Positions 35,844-45,780 are shown, counted from the stretch's first letter. The stretch is 64,000 bases of DNA from Bernardetiaceae bacterium (GCA_025057115.1 JANWWZ010000010.1:1-64000); one strand, 5' to 3'. The notes: generated by a model from the sequence alone, not told the origin. Made by a program: numbers and translations.

Positions 35844-38231
35844 TTATTTAGCTGTAAGTTGATTGAGACCACCAGAGAGCAAGTAATTTTTACCATTCCA
35901 AACGAAGGTGCCTTCTAAGGAAGAAGGCAAAAAAATCACTGCTTTAATAGCATTTCGCGGCAGACGCTGTAACCAAAGGCGAATGGTTCCTTCGGGATGA
36001 GGCATTACTGCTTCTACGCGATTGAGCAAGCCTAATGCAGGTGCAATGCGCACTTTTTCAAAGCCAGCACCCTCAGGAGTAATGCCGCAGATAGTGGCTA
36101 AAAATTCATAGTTAGGGCTTGCTGACCAACCATAACAATCTGAACGCGTAGGGTCTTCTTTTTGGGCAAAGGTAGTGAGTCCTTTTGCTAGCATCTCCCG
36201 CCAAGGCTGCAAACTGGCATAGTAAAAATCTGCTATCCCTGCTTTGACCATGGCTCTTGTCAAATAAAAGTGGTAGTAAATGCTCACGGGAGTAACGGTA
36301 GGGTCGGCTAAAGCGCGTTCAATGAGGCTTGCTTGCTGCAACAGGGGAGCTCCTCCGCTTAAGACCGCCATAATTTGTGCATGCTGGCTGAAGCTATTTT
36401 TTTCAGGGGTATCAGCTACTAGCCCGCGTTTGATATCATAACACGCGTTGTAAGCTGATTTTGCCAACAACTCGGCTTGTTGCAAATAAAGGGCTGCTTG
36501 TTCTTTTCGTTGGTAATATTCAAATAATTCAGCTGCCTGGCGCAGGGCATACGCATACTGAAAAGTGAGAATGGAAGAATACCCCTTCTCTACTCCTTCG
36601 GGAACGCCACCGATGTTTGTTTCATTGATATATTGCCATTGCTGCGTCCAATCGACGAAATTCCACCAGGGCAGGGGTCCTAACATATTTTCGCTGCGGT
36701 CCACGTTATCGGCAAACCATTGAAGTACTTCTTCTATGCCAGGCAACATTTGGCGGATAAAATCATCATCGCGCCGATGTTGCCAGTAGTCATACACCAT
36801 TCCAATCCAATAGAGAGAAAAAGGAGGAATAATTTGCGGTATTCTGCTTGGATAGCGGGACTGGGTAAGTCCTTCAGGAAGGCGAGAATAGTTAAAATCC
36901 AAAATCGCCTTGCGCATGAGCCTATCATCGCCACTGACGTAAAGAGAAACAAGGGCTAGTATGCGTGCTTCAGCCACTGATTGCACCTGTTCGTAATAAG
37001 GAGAATTGATGTAAGTTTCGTGTGCACAAAGCCGTGCAGTTCGCCAGCTCACTTGCCAGATTTTTTTTAGTTCAGGGTCGTCACTGTTGAACTGAGCTTT
37101 TTCTTCTAAAGGATAAGCCGTAAATTGATAACTGAAATCTATCAGCCCCAGCGGATCGCTTTCTGTTTGAATGTCTAGCTGCACATAGCGGAAGGTGCGC
37201 CACCACAGAGGACGAAACAAGCGCTTGGGACCTCCATCAGGCAACAAGCGGTCTTTGTAACCTATGATTTCTAAGCCTTCTATGCGGTTGCGATGATGTT
37301 TTTGCAAATTATGGTCCACTAAAGACTCCACATATGTAATTTCCACTAAGGCATTTTTGCCGCCCTGAACAGTAAGTTCGGGATAAGCAGTGGTAAGAAC
37401 TTGGTTATCTATTAAGATAGACACTCGTGAGTAGGCAGGAATGGTAAGGACTTGTTTGCCTTGTAGCCATGCTTGGGGAACGTTGGAAATGCCGCTAAAG
37501 TACCGCACTTGTGCAAACCGCTCGGAATGTTCTTGCCATAGGGGAATGGGTCGAGGCATGAGGTAGTACGCCGAGCTAGTTCCTTTATTGCGCGGCATGC
37601 CTTTGTAAAGTGGAAGAGCAGGCAACCAGTGGCTATCATCGTAATGAATGGTTTGCCAATGCCAGGGATAATTTGCAGCCTCTAGGGATTCTCCTGGACC
37701 TACGGCAATAGTAGGATCGTTAGCAAACTTGGCATTCACAATGGGGGTAATGGCTGGGTTGTGCATTACTTTCCATGAAGTATCAGTATTTACTACCGAC
37801 TCAGCAGTGGTATTGCCTTGCATAATAAAACCAGTTTGAAAGCTCATTTGCGCCCAAGGAGCGTATTCGGCAAAGTTCCACACAACAGCTGCCACTACGT
37901 TGGTGCCTTTTTGAAGATAGGGAGCAATGTCTATGCTTTCAAAATACCAGTGAAAAAGGTCGCCTCGCGCAGGACCCTGCGCAACAGGGGTTCCATTGAC
38001 AAACAACCGATAGCGATTATCTGCCGAAACGTGCACGATAAACTTTCGCGGTTGGCTTTCTAATAAAAATCGCTTGCGAAAATGATACACTCCAAAAGCC
38101 CTCAAGGAAGTGTTTGGACAAGCAATCCAGTAAGCCTCCCACTCGCGGTTCAGGATACGCGGATGAATGTCTACATTTTGTCCTGCCAGTATGAGAGGTA
38201 AAAAAAGCCAAAAGGTAAGTGCAATTCTCAT
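35844..38231 (-). CDS. Secreted alpha-L-rhamnosidase (GH78-like)
   Basis: A 795-residue exported glycoside hydrolase that should release terminal rhamnose from polysaccharides or glycosides. The signal peptide is MRIALTFWLFLPLILAGQ. An N-terminal beta-sandwich (about 25-180) contains the EAYWIACP and HVSADNRYRLFVNGTPVAQGPARGD pattern typical of rhamnosidases. The catalytic (alpha/alpha)6 barrel (about 360-690) includes WRTARLCAHETYINSPYYEQ, a stretch similar to the GH78 DCPQREER region, and GPLPWWNFVDWTQQW. A C-terminal beta domain ends the protein. No sugar operon or SusCD pair lies nearby. Specificity is inferred. Confidence 0.85.
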   Translation of the reverse strand: MRIALTFWLFLPLILAGQNVDIHPRILNREWEAYWIACPNTSLRAFGVYHFRKRFLLESQPRKFIVHVSADNRYRLFVNGTPVAQGPARGDLFHWYFESIDIAPYLQKGTNVVAAVVWNFAEYAPWAQMSFQTGFIMQGNTTAESVVNTDTSWKVMHNPAITPIVNAKFANDPTIAVGPGESLEAANYPWHWQTIHYDDSHWLPALPLYKGMPRNKGTSSAYYLMPRPIPLWQEHSERFAQVRYFSGISNVPQAWLQGKQVLTIPAYSRVSILIDNQVLTTAYPELTVQGGKNALVEITYVESLVDHNLQKHHRNRIEGLEIIGYKDRLLPDGGPKRLFRPLWWRTFRYVQLDIQTESDPLGLIDFSYQFTAYPLEEKAQFNSDDPELKKIWQVSWRTARLCAHETYINSPYYEQVQSVAEARILALVSLYVSGDDRLMRKAILDFNYSRLPEGLTQSRYPSRIPQIIPPFSLYWIGMVYDYWQHRRDDDFIRQMLPGIEEVLQWFADNVDRSENMLGPLPWWNFVDWTQQWQYINETNIGGVPEGVEKGYSSILTFQYAYALRQAAELFEYYQRKEQAALYLQQAELLAKSAYNACYDIKRGLVADTPEKNSFSQHAQIMAVLSGGAPLLQQASLIERALADPTVTPVSIYYHFYLTRAMVKAGIADFYYASLQPWREMLAKGLTTFAQKEDPTRSDCYGWSASPNYEFLATICGITPEGAGFEKVRIAPALGLLNRVEAVMPHPEGTIRLWLQRLPRNAIKAVIFLPSSLEGTFVWNGKNYLLSGGLNQLTAK

Positions 38232-38650
38232 CCTCCAGTCAAAATTGGGCTAGCTGGGTTGTGCCACCAGCAGCAAAGAAAAAACTTTATGGGATTTTAC
38301 CTGAATCCTTTGCTTAGAGCATGTCTAGGTTTTAGGAAGGCAACAATTATGGATACAATAGTTGGATAAAAAGGGGAATCGGCTAAAGTGGAGCAACCTA
38401 ACAGCGGCATGATGCATTCGGATTGCTACATGCAGTCATGGTTACAGGAGCCAAAGCAGAGTGGGAGCCACTTGAATAGATTGCCCTTGATTATGCAGGA
38501 GCGTTTCTTGATTCCATCAAAATGCATGGAAGGGAAGGAGAAATAGGACAAAAATCTGAGTCTTTCCAAGACTTTATTTCTCGAAAAGGACCGTTTCAGG
38601 TTGAGGGAAGATTAAGGTAGAGCCGAGCTCCGCTTGGCTTAACTTACACC
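38232..38650. pseudogene. Intergenic gap with a possible decayed reading frame (38408-38620, plus strand)
   Basis: The 419 bases between the rhamnosidase and UbiA genes hold no intact gene. On the plus strand a frame from 38408 to the TAG at 38618-38620 reads like protein (HDAFGLLHAVMVTGAKAEW..., then DYAGAFLDSIKMHGREGE...), with one internal TAG at 38477-38479 and no good start. I do not recognise the family. It may be a gene remnant or chance. Confidence 0.3.
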
Positions 38651-39526
38651 TTAGATTTGAGCATTTGCCCACCATAGAGCCCCGTAGAAAGCATTCAAAC
38701 AGAGAGAAGAAATTAGGTTGAGGCGCATCGCATTTCGGAAATTGGCTTGCTCAGGGCTAGCAAAAGCTTTCCACATCCACCAGAGAAAAAAGCACATCAC
38801 TGGCAAAAGCGCCGCGACGAATCCGATAGCCCATTGGAGAGAAAAGTAAACATAAAAAAATGCAAAAAAACCAGCGGTAGCAACCAAAAAAACTATTAAT
38901 GTATAAACAAATGTGCCGCGTATGCCTAGAAGAAGGCTTATGGTACAGTCGCCGCGAAGGGCATCCTCTTCGTGTTGATAAATTTGCGTCATGGGGTAAG
39001 AGCCGGCAAGCATGAGGGAGGAAAGACCCGCAGCCAATATCCACTTGAAAGTAAAAATTTCCCTCCACGAAAAACCAGTCATAGCCTGCAAGGAAGTAAG
39101 AAATACAAAGGCTCCTTGAAAAAGGCTTACTGTGAGTAAACTAAGAAAGGGGTATCGTTTAAGCCTTATGGCAGGATGGCTATAGGCTTTAGAAACCAAA
39201 CCGTATATAAACAAAGCCAGTGCAAATTGCCCACTTATCCACAAGCCTATTGCAATACCAATAGCATCGAAAATTAGCGAAGTGAAATACAGTTGCCTGC
39301 TGATGGGTGGAGGCTTTTCCAGTCCTCCAATAGCTCCTTTGTCTTTGTCGAAATAAGAATTATAGCCGTTGCTAGCAGGATAAATCAACAGATGCCATGC
39401 AAAAAATGCTATTACCCCTGGCCAGGTTTGGAGATGCTTGGCGCCAGTTGCACAAGCAAACAAAAATACTGGCAGTAGAAAAAACGAGAAAGGAACTCGC
39501 AGGTGCAGCAGCGTATGGCGGTGCAT
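38651..39526 (-). CDS. UbiA-family prenyltransferase
   Basis: A 291-residue integral membrane protein with about eight or nine helices. The first active-site motif is NGYNSYFDKDKGAIGGLEKPP (about 53-73), a Bacteroidota variant of the NDxxDxxxD motif that binds prenyl diphosphate through Mg. The second acidic region is QIYQHEEDALRGDCTISLLLG (about 183-203). Such enzymes prenylate aromatic rings or sugars in quinone, haem or archaeal-type lipid synthesis. There are no quinone genes nearby, so the acceptor is unknown. Confidence 0.85.
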   Translation of the reverse strand: MHRHTLLHLRVPFSFFLLPVFLFACATGAKHLQTWPGVIAFFAWHLLIYPASNGYNSYFDKDKGAIGGLEKPPPISRQLYFTSLIFDAIGIAIGLWISGQFALALFIYGLVSKAYSHPAIRLKRYPFLSLLTVSLFQGAFVFLTSLQAMTGFSWREIFTFKWILAAGLSSLMLAGSYPMTQIYQHEEDALRGDCTISLLLGIRGTFVYTLIVFLVATAGFFAFFYVYFSLQWAIGFVAALLPVMCFFLWWMWKAFASPEQANFRNAMRLNLISSLCLNAFYGALWWANAQI

Positions 39527-39591
39527 GTGATTTACATAGTGATGCGTACCATAGTTAAGAGTTGTGGATGAGGCTGAGAGAAAGAGTGCAG

Positions 39592-41169
39592 TTATTGTAA
39601 AGTACTAGGCAAATATACTCGGAAAGTGGAACCTTCCCCTAATTGGCTTTCTACTTCTATTTTTCCGCCCATAGTTTCCACTTGGTGGAAAGTCAAGAAT
39701 AATCCTATGCCTTTGCCCTCTTTGCTTTGCTCAAGTCGGCTGCCGATTTGAAAGAGTTTATGTTTGTAGCGCTTTAGATCTATTCCTATGCCATTGTCAC
39801 TCACTTCAATTACTACTGAATCGCCTGTGGTGTAAGCTCTGATTTGGATTTGGCAAGGCACGTCGGGACGGGAGTATTTAAGGGCATTGCTAATAAGATT
39901 GTACAAAATGCTGTCCAAATAAGCAGGAATTGCTGGCACGAGAAGATGCGAAGGAACTTCCACCTTAATTTGTGCTTTCTCAGTGCGATAGCTAAAAAAT
40001 GTACTAATGATCGCCTGGACTGCATAATGGAGATTGAGGAGCTTTTTATTAGTAGTAGCGCTTGTAATGTCTGTGTCTAAAAGGGCATTCATCCTACCAA
40101 TGGTATCATAGAGTTTTTGGGCAGTTTCCTGCAGAGCTGCAATCAGTTGGGCGTCGTGGGGAGTAGCAGCCAGTAGATTGCTTAGGGCTAAAATGTTAGA
40201 AGCCGCTCCGTGTAAGTTATGGGAAGTGATGTAAGTGTATTCTTTCATGCGGTCGTGATGCCGTTGCATCAATTCTATTAAAAGTTCCATTTGTTGATTG
40301 CTTTCCATCAACGCCTTTTGGCTGGCTAACTCTTGGGTAATATCCTTGCTAGAAGCGTAAATAATTCCTTTTAAAGAGCGGGCATTCCATCGCAAAGTGC
40401 GGTACTCACCTTTGCTATCGCGATAGCGATTGACAAATCCAGTAATTACATTGCCTTGGTTAAGTGTTTCTATTGCTTGTTTGGTTGAGGCTACATCCTC
40501 TGAGTGAATTAAGGTAAAAATGCTCGTGCCGATGAGAGACTCTATAGGGTAACCTAACACTGACTCCCACGCTGGATTGACGCGCAAAAAAACACCTTGG
40601 CTATCAACTGCACAGAGCATTTCAGGCACAAGCTCAAAGAACTCTTGATAAGCCTCCTTATGAGCGCGGAGTTTAATGAGTTCCATTGTCTGCTCTGCCA
40701 GTAAGCGAAGTATCTCCCGCTGGTAATCTGTCAAACGCCGTGGCTTTTGATCTACGACGCAGAGCGTCCCTAAGGCAAAACCATTTTGATCTATCAGCGG
40801 ATAGCCAGCATAAAACCTCACATAGGGATCCCCTAGTACATAAGGGTTTTTAGAAACTCGGTTATCTTGTAACGCATCGTGGATTTCTAACAGTTTCTTC
40901 TGAGCAATAGCATAGTTGCAAAAAGCATGTTCAATAGGCGTGCCTTCGATGTCTACGCCCACTTTAGATTTAAACCATTGCCTGTCATCGGTTAGAATGG
41001 TAATAAGCGACATGGGGGTGTTGCAAATAAAAGAAGCCAGTTGCGTGATGCGATCAAAAACGGGTTCGCGGTCCGTGTCTAAAATGACGTACTTTTCTAA
41101 TTCTTTAGTGCGATTCTGATAATTATCAGTTTGCGTTCCTTCCATAACGGATGAATTTACGCAGTTCAT
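39592..41169 (-). CDS. GAF-PAS sensor histidine kinase
   Basis: A 525-residue cytoplasmic kinase without membrane segments. The GAF domain spans about 25-165 (LDTDREPVFDRITQLASFIC...FYAGYPLIDQNGFALGTLCVVD), the PAS domain about 175-290 (MLCAVDSQGVFLRVNPAWESVLGY), and a coiled coil leads into the phospho-acceptor helix ITSHNLHGAASNI with H317. The HATPase domain (about 400-520) has NLISNALKYS, VSDNGIGID and GKGIGLFLT. The H-box is a variant of the SHNLRxP type, lacking the proline. No response regulator gene is adjacent. An alternative start at 41145 would remove eight residues. It follows the VOC gene by 11 bases. Confidence 0.92.
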   Translation of the reverse strand: MNCVNSSVMEGTQTDNYQNRTKELEKYVILDTDREPVFDRITQLASFICNTPMSLITILTDDRQWFKSKVGVDIEGTPIEHAFCNYAIAQKKLLEIHDALQDNRVSKNPYVLGDPYVRFYAGYPLIDQNGFALGTLCVVDQKPRRLTDYQREILRLLAEQTMELIKLRAHKEAYQEFFELVPEMLCAVDSQGVFLRVNPAWESVLGYPIESLIGTSIFTLIHSEDVASTKQAIETLNQGNVITGFVNRYRDSKGEYRTLRWNARSLKGIIYASSKDITQELASQKALMESNQQMELLIELMQRHHDRMKEYTYITSHNLHGAASNILALSNLLAATPHDAQLIAALQETAQKLYDTIGRMNALLDTDITSATTNKKLLNLHYAVQAIISTFFSYRTEKAQIKVEVPSHLLVPAIPAYLDSILYNLISNALKYSRPDVPCQIQIRAYTTGDSVVIEVSDNGIGIDLKRYKHKLFQIGSRLEQSKEGKGIGLFLTFHQVETMGGKIEVESQLGEGSTFRVYLPSTLQ

Positions 41170-41180
41170 GTTTATTAGGT

Positions 41181-42146
41181 TTATTGTTTAGCGTTCAAAT
41201 ATTCGGTGCGTGGACCTAAACGCCCATCTTCTTGATACATTTCCATCTGCATGCCATCAGGAGTAGCAGTGATGGCAAAGGTGTAAACAGTGGGTTGGTC
41301 GTAGTATTGCATGCGCGTAGGCTCTAGAGCAAAGTGATAGCCTTTTGCCTTGGCGTACTCAAAGGCAGGGCGAATGTCCTTGTACATAAAACCGAGGTGA
41401 TCAACTCCGTAGCGAAATAAATCAGGATGTCGGCGGACGACTTGGCTGCGCTGACGTCCCATGCCTTCAGGGGTAGATAATACAAACTTGTGCTTGCCCA
41501 CATGCATCACAGCTACTTCACCTTTTCGCCACAGGAGCTTGCCTGCATAAACGTCTTTGAAAAATTGAATATTTGCCTCCAAATTTTCTACCATGTAGTG
41601 AATATGGTCGATGCCATAGGGAGTTATTCCGCTATCTTGCTTTCGCTCTACGATAACGATGCGGTTGTAATCTGGACCCCAGATCATAGCTGCAGGCACA
41701 TCAACCTCAGCAGGGAGTTTAAAATTTTCACTTATAAAAATGACACCATTGGCTTTTAGCTGGCGGATAGCGGCTTGTAAATCTTTGGTGCAAAATGCAA
41801 GCCAGTCCATGCCATACATAGGAGGAAGGTCAGCGGAGGGTTCCACTACAGTGCGGTTCCAGCGCTTAGGGTCGCGCACCCGCATACCTGGAAAGGGACC
41901 GCGCCCAGAAATGTTAATGGTAGATTGTCCTGGACGAATGAGTAGAAAATCAATAAACTGAAGAGGATTAGTGGGCTGTTGTGCCATTGGACGAGCCCCA
42001 AAGTGTTGAATAAAAAAACGATTGGCAGAGTCGCGATTGCTTACATAGTAGTGAATATCATCCAACATAATAGGTTGGCGTCTCTTTTGGGCTACGCCGT
42101 TCAGCACTAAAAGAAGACTCCATGATAAAGCAACGATCCTTTGCAT
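41181..42146 (-). CDS. Secreted two-module VOC (glyoxalase/dioxygenase-fold) protein
   Basis: A 321-residue protein with a signal peptide (MQRIVALSWSLLLVLNGVAQ). Two vicinal-oxygen-chelate modules are visible. The first (about 27-165) begins LDDIHYYVSNRDSANRFFIQHFGA; the second (about 178-310) begins IDHIHYMVENLEANIQFFKDVYAGKLLWR and includes the metal-ligand-like YGVDHLGFMYKD and a late MQMEMYQED Glu. This resembles catechol or hydroxyphenylpyruvate dioxygenase halves, but the substrate is unknown. Export is unusual for this fold. It probably shares a transcript with the downstream histidine kinase. Confidence 0.82.
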   Translation of the reverse strand: MQRIVALSWSLLLVLNGVAQKRRQPIMLDDIHYYVSNRDSANRFFIQHFGARPMAQQPTNPLQFIDFLLIRPGQSTINISGRGPFPGMRVRDPKRWNRTVVEPSADLPPMYGMDWLAFCTKDLQAAIRQLKANGVIFISENFKLPAEVDVPAAMIWGPDYNRIVIVERKQDSGITPYGIDHIHYMVENLEANIQFFKDVYAGKLLWRKGEVAVMHVGKHKFVLSTPEGMGRQRSQVVRRHPDLFRYGVDHLGFMYKDIRPAFEYAKAKGYHFALEPTRMQYYDQPTVYTFAITATPDGMQMEMYQEDGRLGPRTEYLNAKQ

Positions 42147-42355
42147 CGTTTTTAAGTGTTTGTTTATTGGTCAAGATAAGTTAAGAAAAAAGCTAGACTT
42201 TGATGCTTGTGCGTTAAAGGCTGCACGCACTGCAGTTTATCTTAAGCAAATTAATTATCTTGTCGCACACGGGCAAATATTACAAGTCTGAAATGCAAAG
42301 GCGGTCGTTACTAAACTTTTTGCCCTTTAATTTTATGCGATTGTAATTGCTGAAG

Positions 42356-45259
42356 ATGACAACTTTTCCACGCCTTTTTATTGCTTTCTGCTGTTGGGTA
42401 GTTTTTGTGAGCAGTTTGGTGGCTCAAGATATCTTTCCAATGCAGCAAATGCCTTTTTCAGTGCGATGGAAGCAATTGCAGACCAAAGAATTTAGATTGA
42501 TTTTTCCCGCTGATGCAGAAAGCCAAGCCCAGCGAACCGCTAACTTGCTCCATGCAGTCTTGCATCCTGGCAGTGCTCAATTCTTTGGTCCTGTTGCTCA
42601 AACCCTTGGCAAAAAGCCCAGCCGGATTGATATTTTATTGCAGAACAGAACTACTTATGTAAATGGTTTTTTTAACACCGCTCCAAGAAGAGCAGAATTT
42701 TTTACAATGCCTCCGCAAAATAACAACGATTTTGGTACAGCAAATTGGTTAGCTTTACTCGCTGTTCATGAAATGCGCCATGTAGTACAGTACGATCACG
42801 CAAAGCGCGGTTTGACTCGCCTTGCCTTTTGGCTTACTGGCTACAATGGGTTGGCTGCTTTGGCTAACCTTGCCGCTCCATGGTGGTTTTTTGAGGGCGA
42901 TGCAGTATTAATGGAAACTCTTCTATTGCCTGGTGGAAGAGGCAGGCTGCCTTATTTTGACCTACTTTATCGGACGCAACTGCTCAGCCATGGCGGTTGG
43001 GGGTACCACAAAGCTCATCAGCGTTCATTTCGCCATTTAGTTCCTGACCATTATGTGTTAGGTTATCATTTGTCAGCTTTTTTGAGGCGAAAAGCGGGTG
43101 CTTATGCTCTGGCAAATATCAGCCAAAGAGCTTTTGCCGCTTCTTTGGTGCCCTTTGCCTTCAGCCGCGCCGTTAAAAAAGAGACGGGCATTTCACTTGT
43201 GGCCGCTTATCGACAAATGAATCAGCAATTAGATAGCCTCTGGAAAAAACAACAAAAAGCACTTTTCTTTCCCCAACCTGTTGAAACACTACCCTTGAAA
43301 CTCCATCGCCACTACGGCACCCCTACTTATACCGATGTGTTATATCCCCAACCCGTTTCTGAAGAATATGTGTTAGCGCTTCGGCAAGGGCTAAGCCATA
43401 TTCCGCAAATTGTTCGCTTGCCAGTAACAGCCCATGCAGCTAAAGCAGAAGTAATTTTTACCCCTGGTTTGATAGTGAGCAATGGCATGTTATCTGTTGA
43501 AGCAAATAAAGTGGCATGGGTGGAGTATGAATTTGATCCGCGCTGGCAGATGCGCAACTACCAAGTAATTAAAATACTCGATCTTGCCACTGGCAAAGTG
43601 CAAACCCTTGTGCCAAAGACGCGCTACGTAGCCGCTGCCCTTTCTCCTCAGGGAGACAAGGTGGCTACGGTGGAAGTAGCGCCAAATGGTTTTCAGCAAG
43701 TTGTAGTTTTAGATCTCCAGAATGGAAAGATACTGCAATCTTTGCCCAATCCCGATAGCTTGCAATACAGCATGCTTCGTTATGACACCGACGGAGCATC
43801 TTTACTTTGTTTGCGCCAGCGAAAGGATGGCAGCACTGCCCTTTCTCGTATCCATTTGCCCACTGGGGAAGTAGAAGACTTGTTGCCTTTCGGGTATGAA
43901 AACATTGGCGCTCCTGCCGCTGACAAGGAATGGATATTTTTTCACTCTTCTTACAACGGCATTGATAATATCTATGCCTTACACAAGGCAACAGGTAAGC
44001 GCTGGCAGGTAACAGCAAGACCCTTTGGCGCGTATCATCCCAGGCCTTCTCCTGATGGAAAATGGCTGTATTTCAACGATTTTCAGCTATATGGAATGCA
44101 AGTTTCGCGCCTTCCTATCGATACAGCTTTGTGGATTCCATTTCAGCAAGTGCCTGTTTTCAGAACGGATTATTTTTATCCCCTCCTAGAGCAAGAACCT
44201 CACCTTGCCTATACTTTGCAAACGTTGAAAAACCCTCCTCAACGAACTTACCCTGTTCGACCTTATGGTAGGTTTAGCCAACTTGTCAATATCTATAGCT
44301 GGTCGCCGTTTATCAATCCTAATAACTTGGAGCAGTTAGAGTTGGCTATTTATTCGCGCAATTTGCTCAGCACTGCCAGTGCTACAGTGGGATATCGCTT
44401 CAACACCAATGAACAAAGAGGTGGTTGGTTTGCTCAATTGAGTTATCAAGGTTTTTACCCCATAATAGACCTTAACCTAAGTACACAGCAGCGGCAAACT
44501 ACTGTGCGGATTAATAACCAAAATAGTCCTTTGCAATATAGCGAACACGCTGCTACGATGGGGCTTCGCCTGCCATGGGTGCTTACTAATTCAAAATTTT
44601 TGCGCAGCGCTAGCCTAAGCCTGGCTCTTTCTTATCGGCAAACAGACAACTTTAAAGGTCCATTTGCTGATCGCTTTCGAACAGGGAGACTTTGGAGCGG
44701 AGGAATTGGTTTTAGCTATGCAGCCACTTTGCGCCGCGCTGAACGCGATATTGTAAGCCGATTAGGTTTGACGTATGCAGTTTTTGCCCGCCAAACTCTC
44801 CGCGGCGACTTTCAAGGAGGTCAGCTAGCTATGCAAGGTCAAATTTTCTTACCTGGAGCGTTGTTACACCACGCCATCGTGCTACGCGGTGCCATGCAAT
44901 ACGAACAGCAGACTAATTACCGCTTTGCTAGCCCCATTCTCTTTGCACGTGGATTTGCCTACCGCAGTCATGAATGGTACTACGGAAGTGCTATAGAATA
45001 TCGCTTGCCGCTGTGGTATCCCGATATTTCTTTAGGACCTATTGCCAACTTGCAGCGCATCAAAGCCATGCTATTTTACGATCGCGCTTTTGGGGACCGC
45101 ACCACCCAGTACCAAACCTTAGGCATCGACCTAACAGCAGATTTTAATTTAGGAAGAATTGCCCAACTGCTTTTTGATGCTGGCATTAGATGGATGTACT
45201 TCCCTCAAACTGGCTCTACGGCAGTGGAAATAGTAGTTGGCAGAGTCGGCATTCGCTGA
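42356..45259 (+). CDS. HExxH peptidase-like / TolB-like propeller / outer-membrane beta-barrel protein
   Basis: A 967-residue envelope protein. ATG 42356 (MTTFPRLFIAFCCWVVFVSSLVAQ) gives the signal peptide; the frame's upstream TTG is less likely. Residues about 30-290 hold HEMRH (H138, E139, H142) and, 41 residues after E139, E180 in FFEGDAV. That is the gluzincin zinc-peptidase layout (peptidase MA-like). A TolB-like WD propeller follows (about 310-600: YVAAALSPQGDKVATVEVAPNGFQ, GAYHPRPSPDGKWLYFND). The last 330 residues alternate as amphipathic strands ending VEIVVGRVGIR, an outer-membrane barrel of the surface-antigen type. I infer an outer-membrane protein with a periplasm-facing peptidase and propeller. 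Whether the peptidase is active is untested. Confidence 0.8.
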   Translation: MTTFPRLFIAFCCWVVFVSSLVAQDIFPMQQMPFSVRWKQLQTKEFRLIFPADAESQAQRTANLLHAVLHPGSAQFFGPVAQTLGKKPSRIDILLQNRTTYVNGFFNTAPRRAEFFTMPPQNNNDFGTANWLALLAVHEMRHVVQYDHAKRGLTRLAFWLTGYNGLAALANLAAPWWFFEGDAVLMETLLLPGGRGRLPYFDLLYRTQLLSHGGWGYHKAHQRSFRHLVPDHYVLGYHLSAFLRRKAGAYALANISQRAFAASLVPFAFSRAVKKETGISLVAAYRQMNQQLDSLWKKQQKALFFPQPVETLPLKLHRHYGTPTYTDVLYPQPVSEEYVLALRQGLSHIPQIVRLPVTAHAAKAEVIFTPGLIVSNGMLSVEANKVAWVEYEFDPRWQMRNYQVIKILDLATGKVQTLVPKTRYVAAALSPQGDKVATVEVAPNGFQQVVVLDLQNGKILQSLPNPDSLQYSMLRYDTDGASLLCLRQRKDGSTALSRIHLPTGEVEDLLPFGYENIGAPAADKEWIFFHSSYNGIDNIYALHKATGKRWQVTARPFGAYHPRPSPDGKWLYFNDFQLYGMQVSRLPIDTALWIPFQQVPVFRTDYFYPLLEQEPHLAYTLQTLKNPPQRTYPVRPYGRFSQLVNIYSWSPFINPNNLEQLELAIYSRNLLSTASATVGYRFNTNEQRGGWFAQLSYQGFYPIIDLNLSTQQRQTTVRINNQNSPLQYSEHAATMGLRLPWVLTNSKFLRSASLSLALSYRQTDNFKGPFADRFRTGRLWSGGIGFSYAATLRRAERDIVSRLGLTYAVFARQTLRGDFQGGQLAMQGQIFLPGALLHHAIVLRGAMQYEQQTNYRFASPILFARGFAYRSHEWYYGSAIEYRLPLWYPDISLGPIANLQRIKAMLFYDRAFGDRTTQYQTLGIDLTADFNLGRIAQLLFDAGIRWMYFPQTGSTAVEIVVGRVGIR

Positions 45260-45336
45260 AGAAAGATGATTTTTATCATTTTTTTTTGCTCAAATAGCTT
45301 CTATCTTTCCAGCATTCGGTACAAAATGAAAAAACG

Positions 45337-45780
45337 ATGGCAACTGTATTTCCACGCCGCCACAATCCTTTTTATCGCTTTGGCGAAAGATATGGTCATT
45401 TCATCGGAGAAGGAGAATTTTTAGGTCGTTCTGCCCTGGGTGAAAATATTTCTATTGCTCCTCATTCTGCCACTAACATTAGCAAAAATGAGGAGTTTTA
45501 TGAAATAGAAGTCATTGCGCCTGGCTTTGACAAAGACGACATAGAAATTAGCCTTCATCAAGGAATTCTTACTGTTAAAGCGGATAAGAAAGTAAAGCGC
45601 AAGTCATCGGGGAAAACCTATTTACTGCAAGAGTACAACCACGAAATGCTGGAGCGCTCCTATGAACTTCCTGACAATGTAGATACCGAAAAAATTTCAG
45701 CTCGCTACGAAAACGGCATTTTGTACCTAACCCTACCTTGTAAAAAAATCGAATCGCCTAAACAAGTAACAATTCAGTAG
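45337..45780 (+). CDS. Small heat shock protein (Hsp20/alpha-crystallin)
   Basis: A 147-residue cytoplasmic chaperone that binds unfolding proteins without ATP. The alpha-crystallin domain spans about 42-135: SKNEEFYEIEVIAPGFDKDDIEISLHQGILTV through ARYENGILYLTLP. The A-x-x-x-NG-I-L signature is intact. The C-terminal tail is short and ends QVTIQ, where an IxI-like oligomerisation motif would lie. The gene has its own 77-base upstream gap; no CIRCE-like or other heat-shock operator is seen. Confidence 0.93.
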   Translation: MATVFPRRHNPFYRFGERYGHFIGEGEFLGRSALGENISIAPHSATNISKNEEFYEIEVIAPGFDKDDIEISLHQGILTVKADKKVKRKSSGKTYLLQEYNHEMLERSYELPDNVDTEKISARYENGILYLTLPCKKIESPKQVTIQ

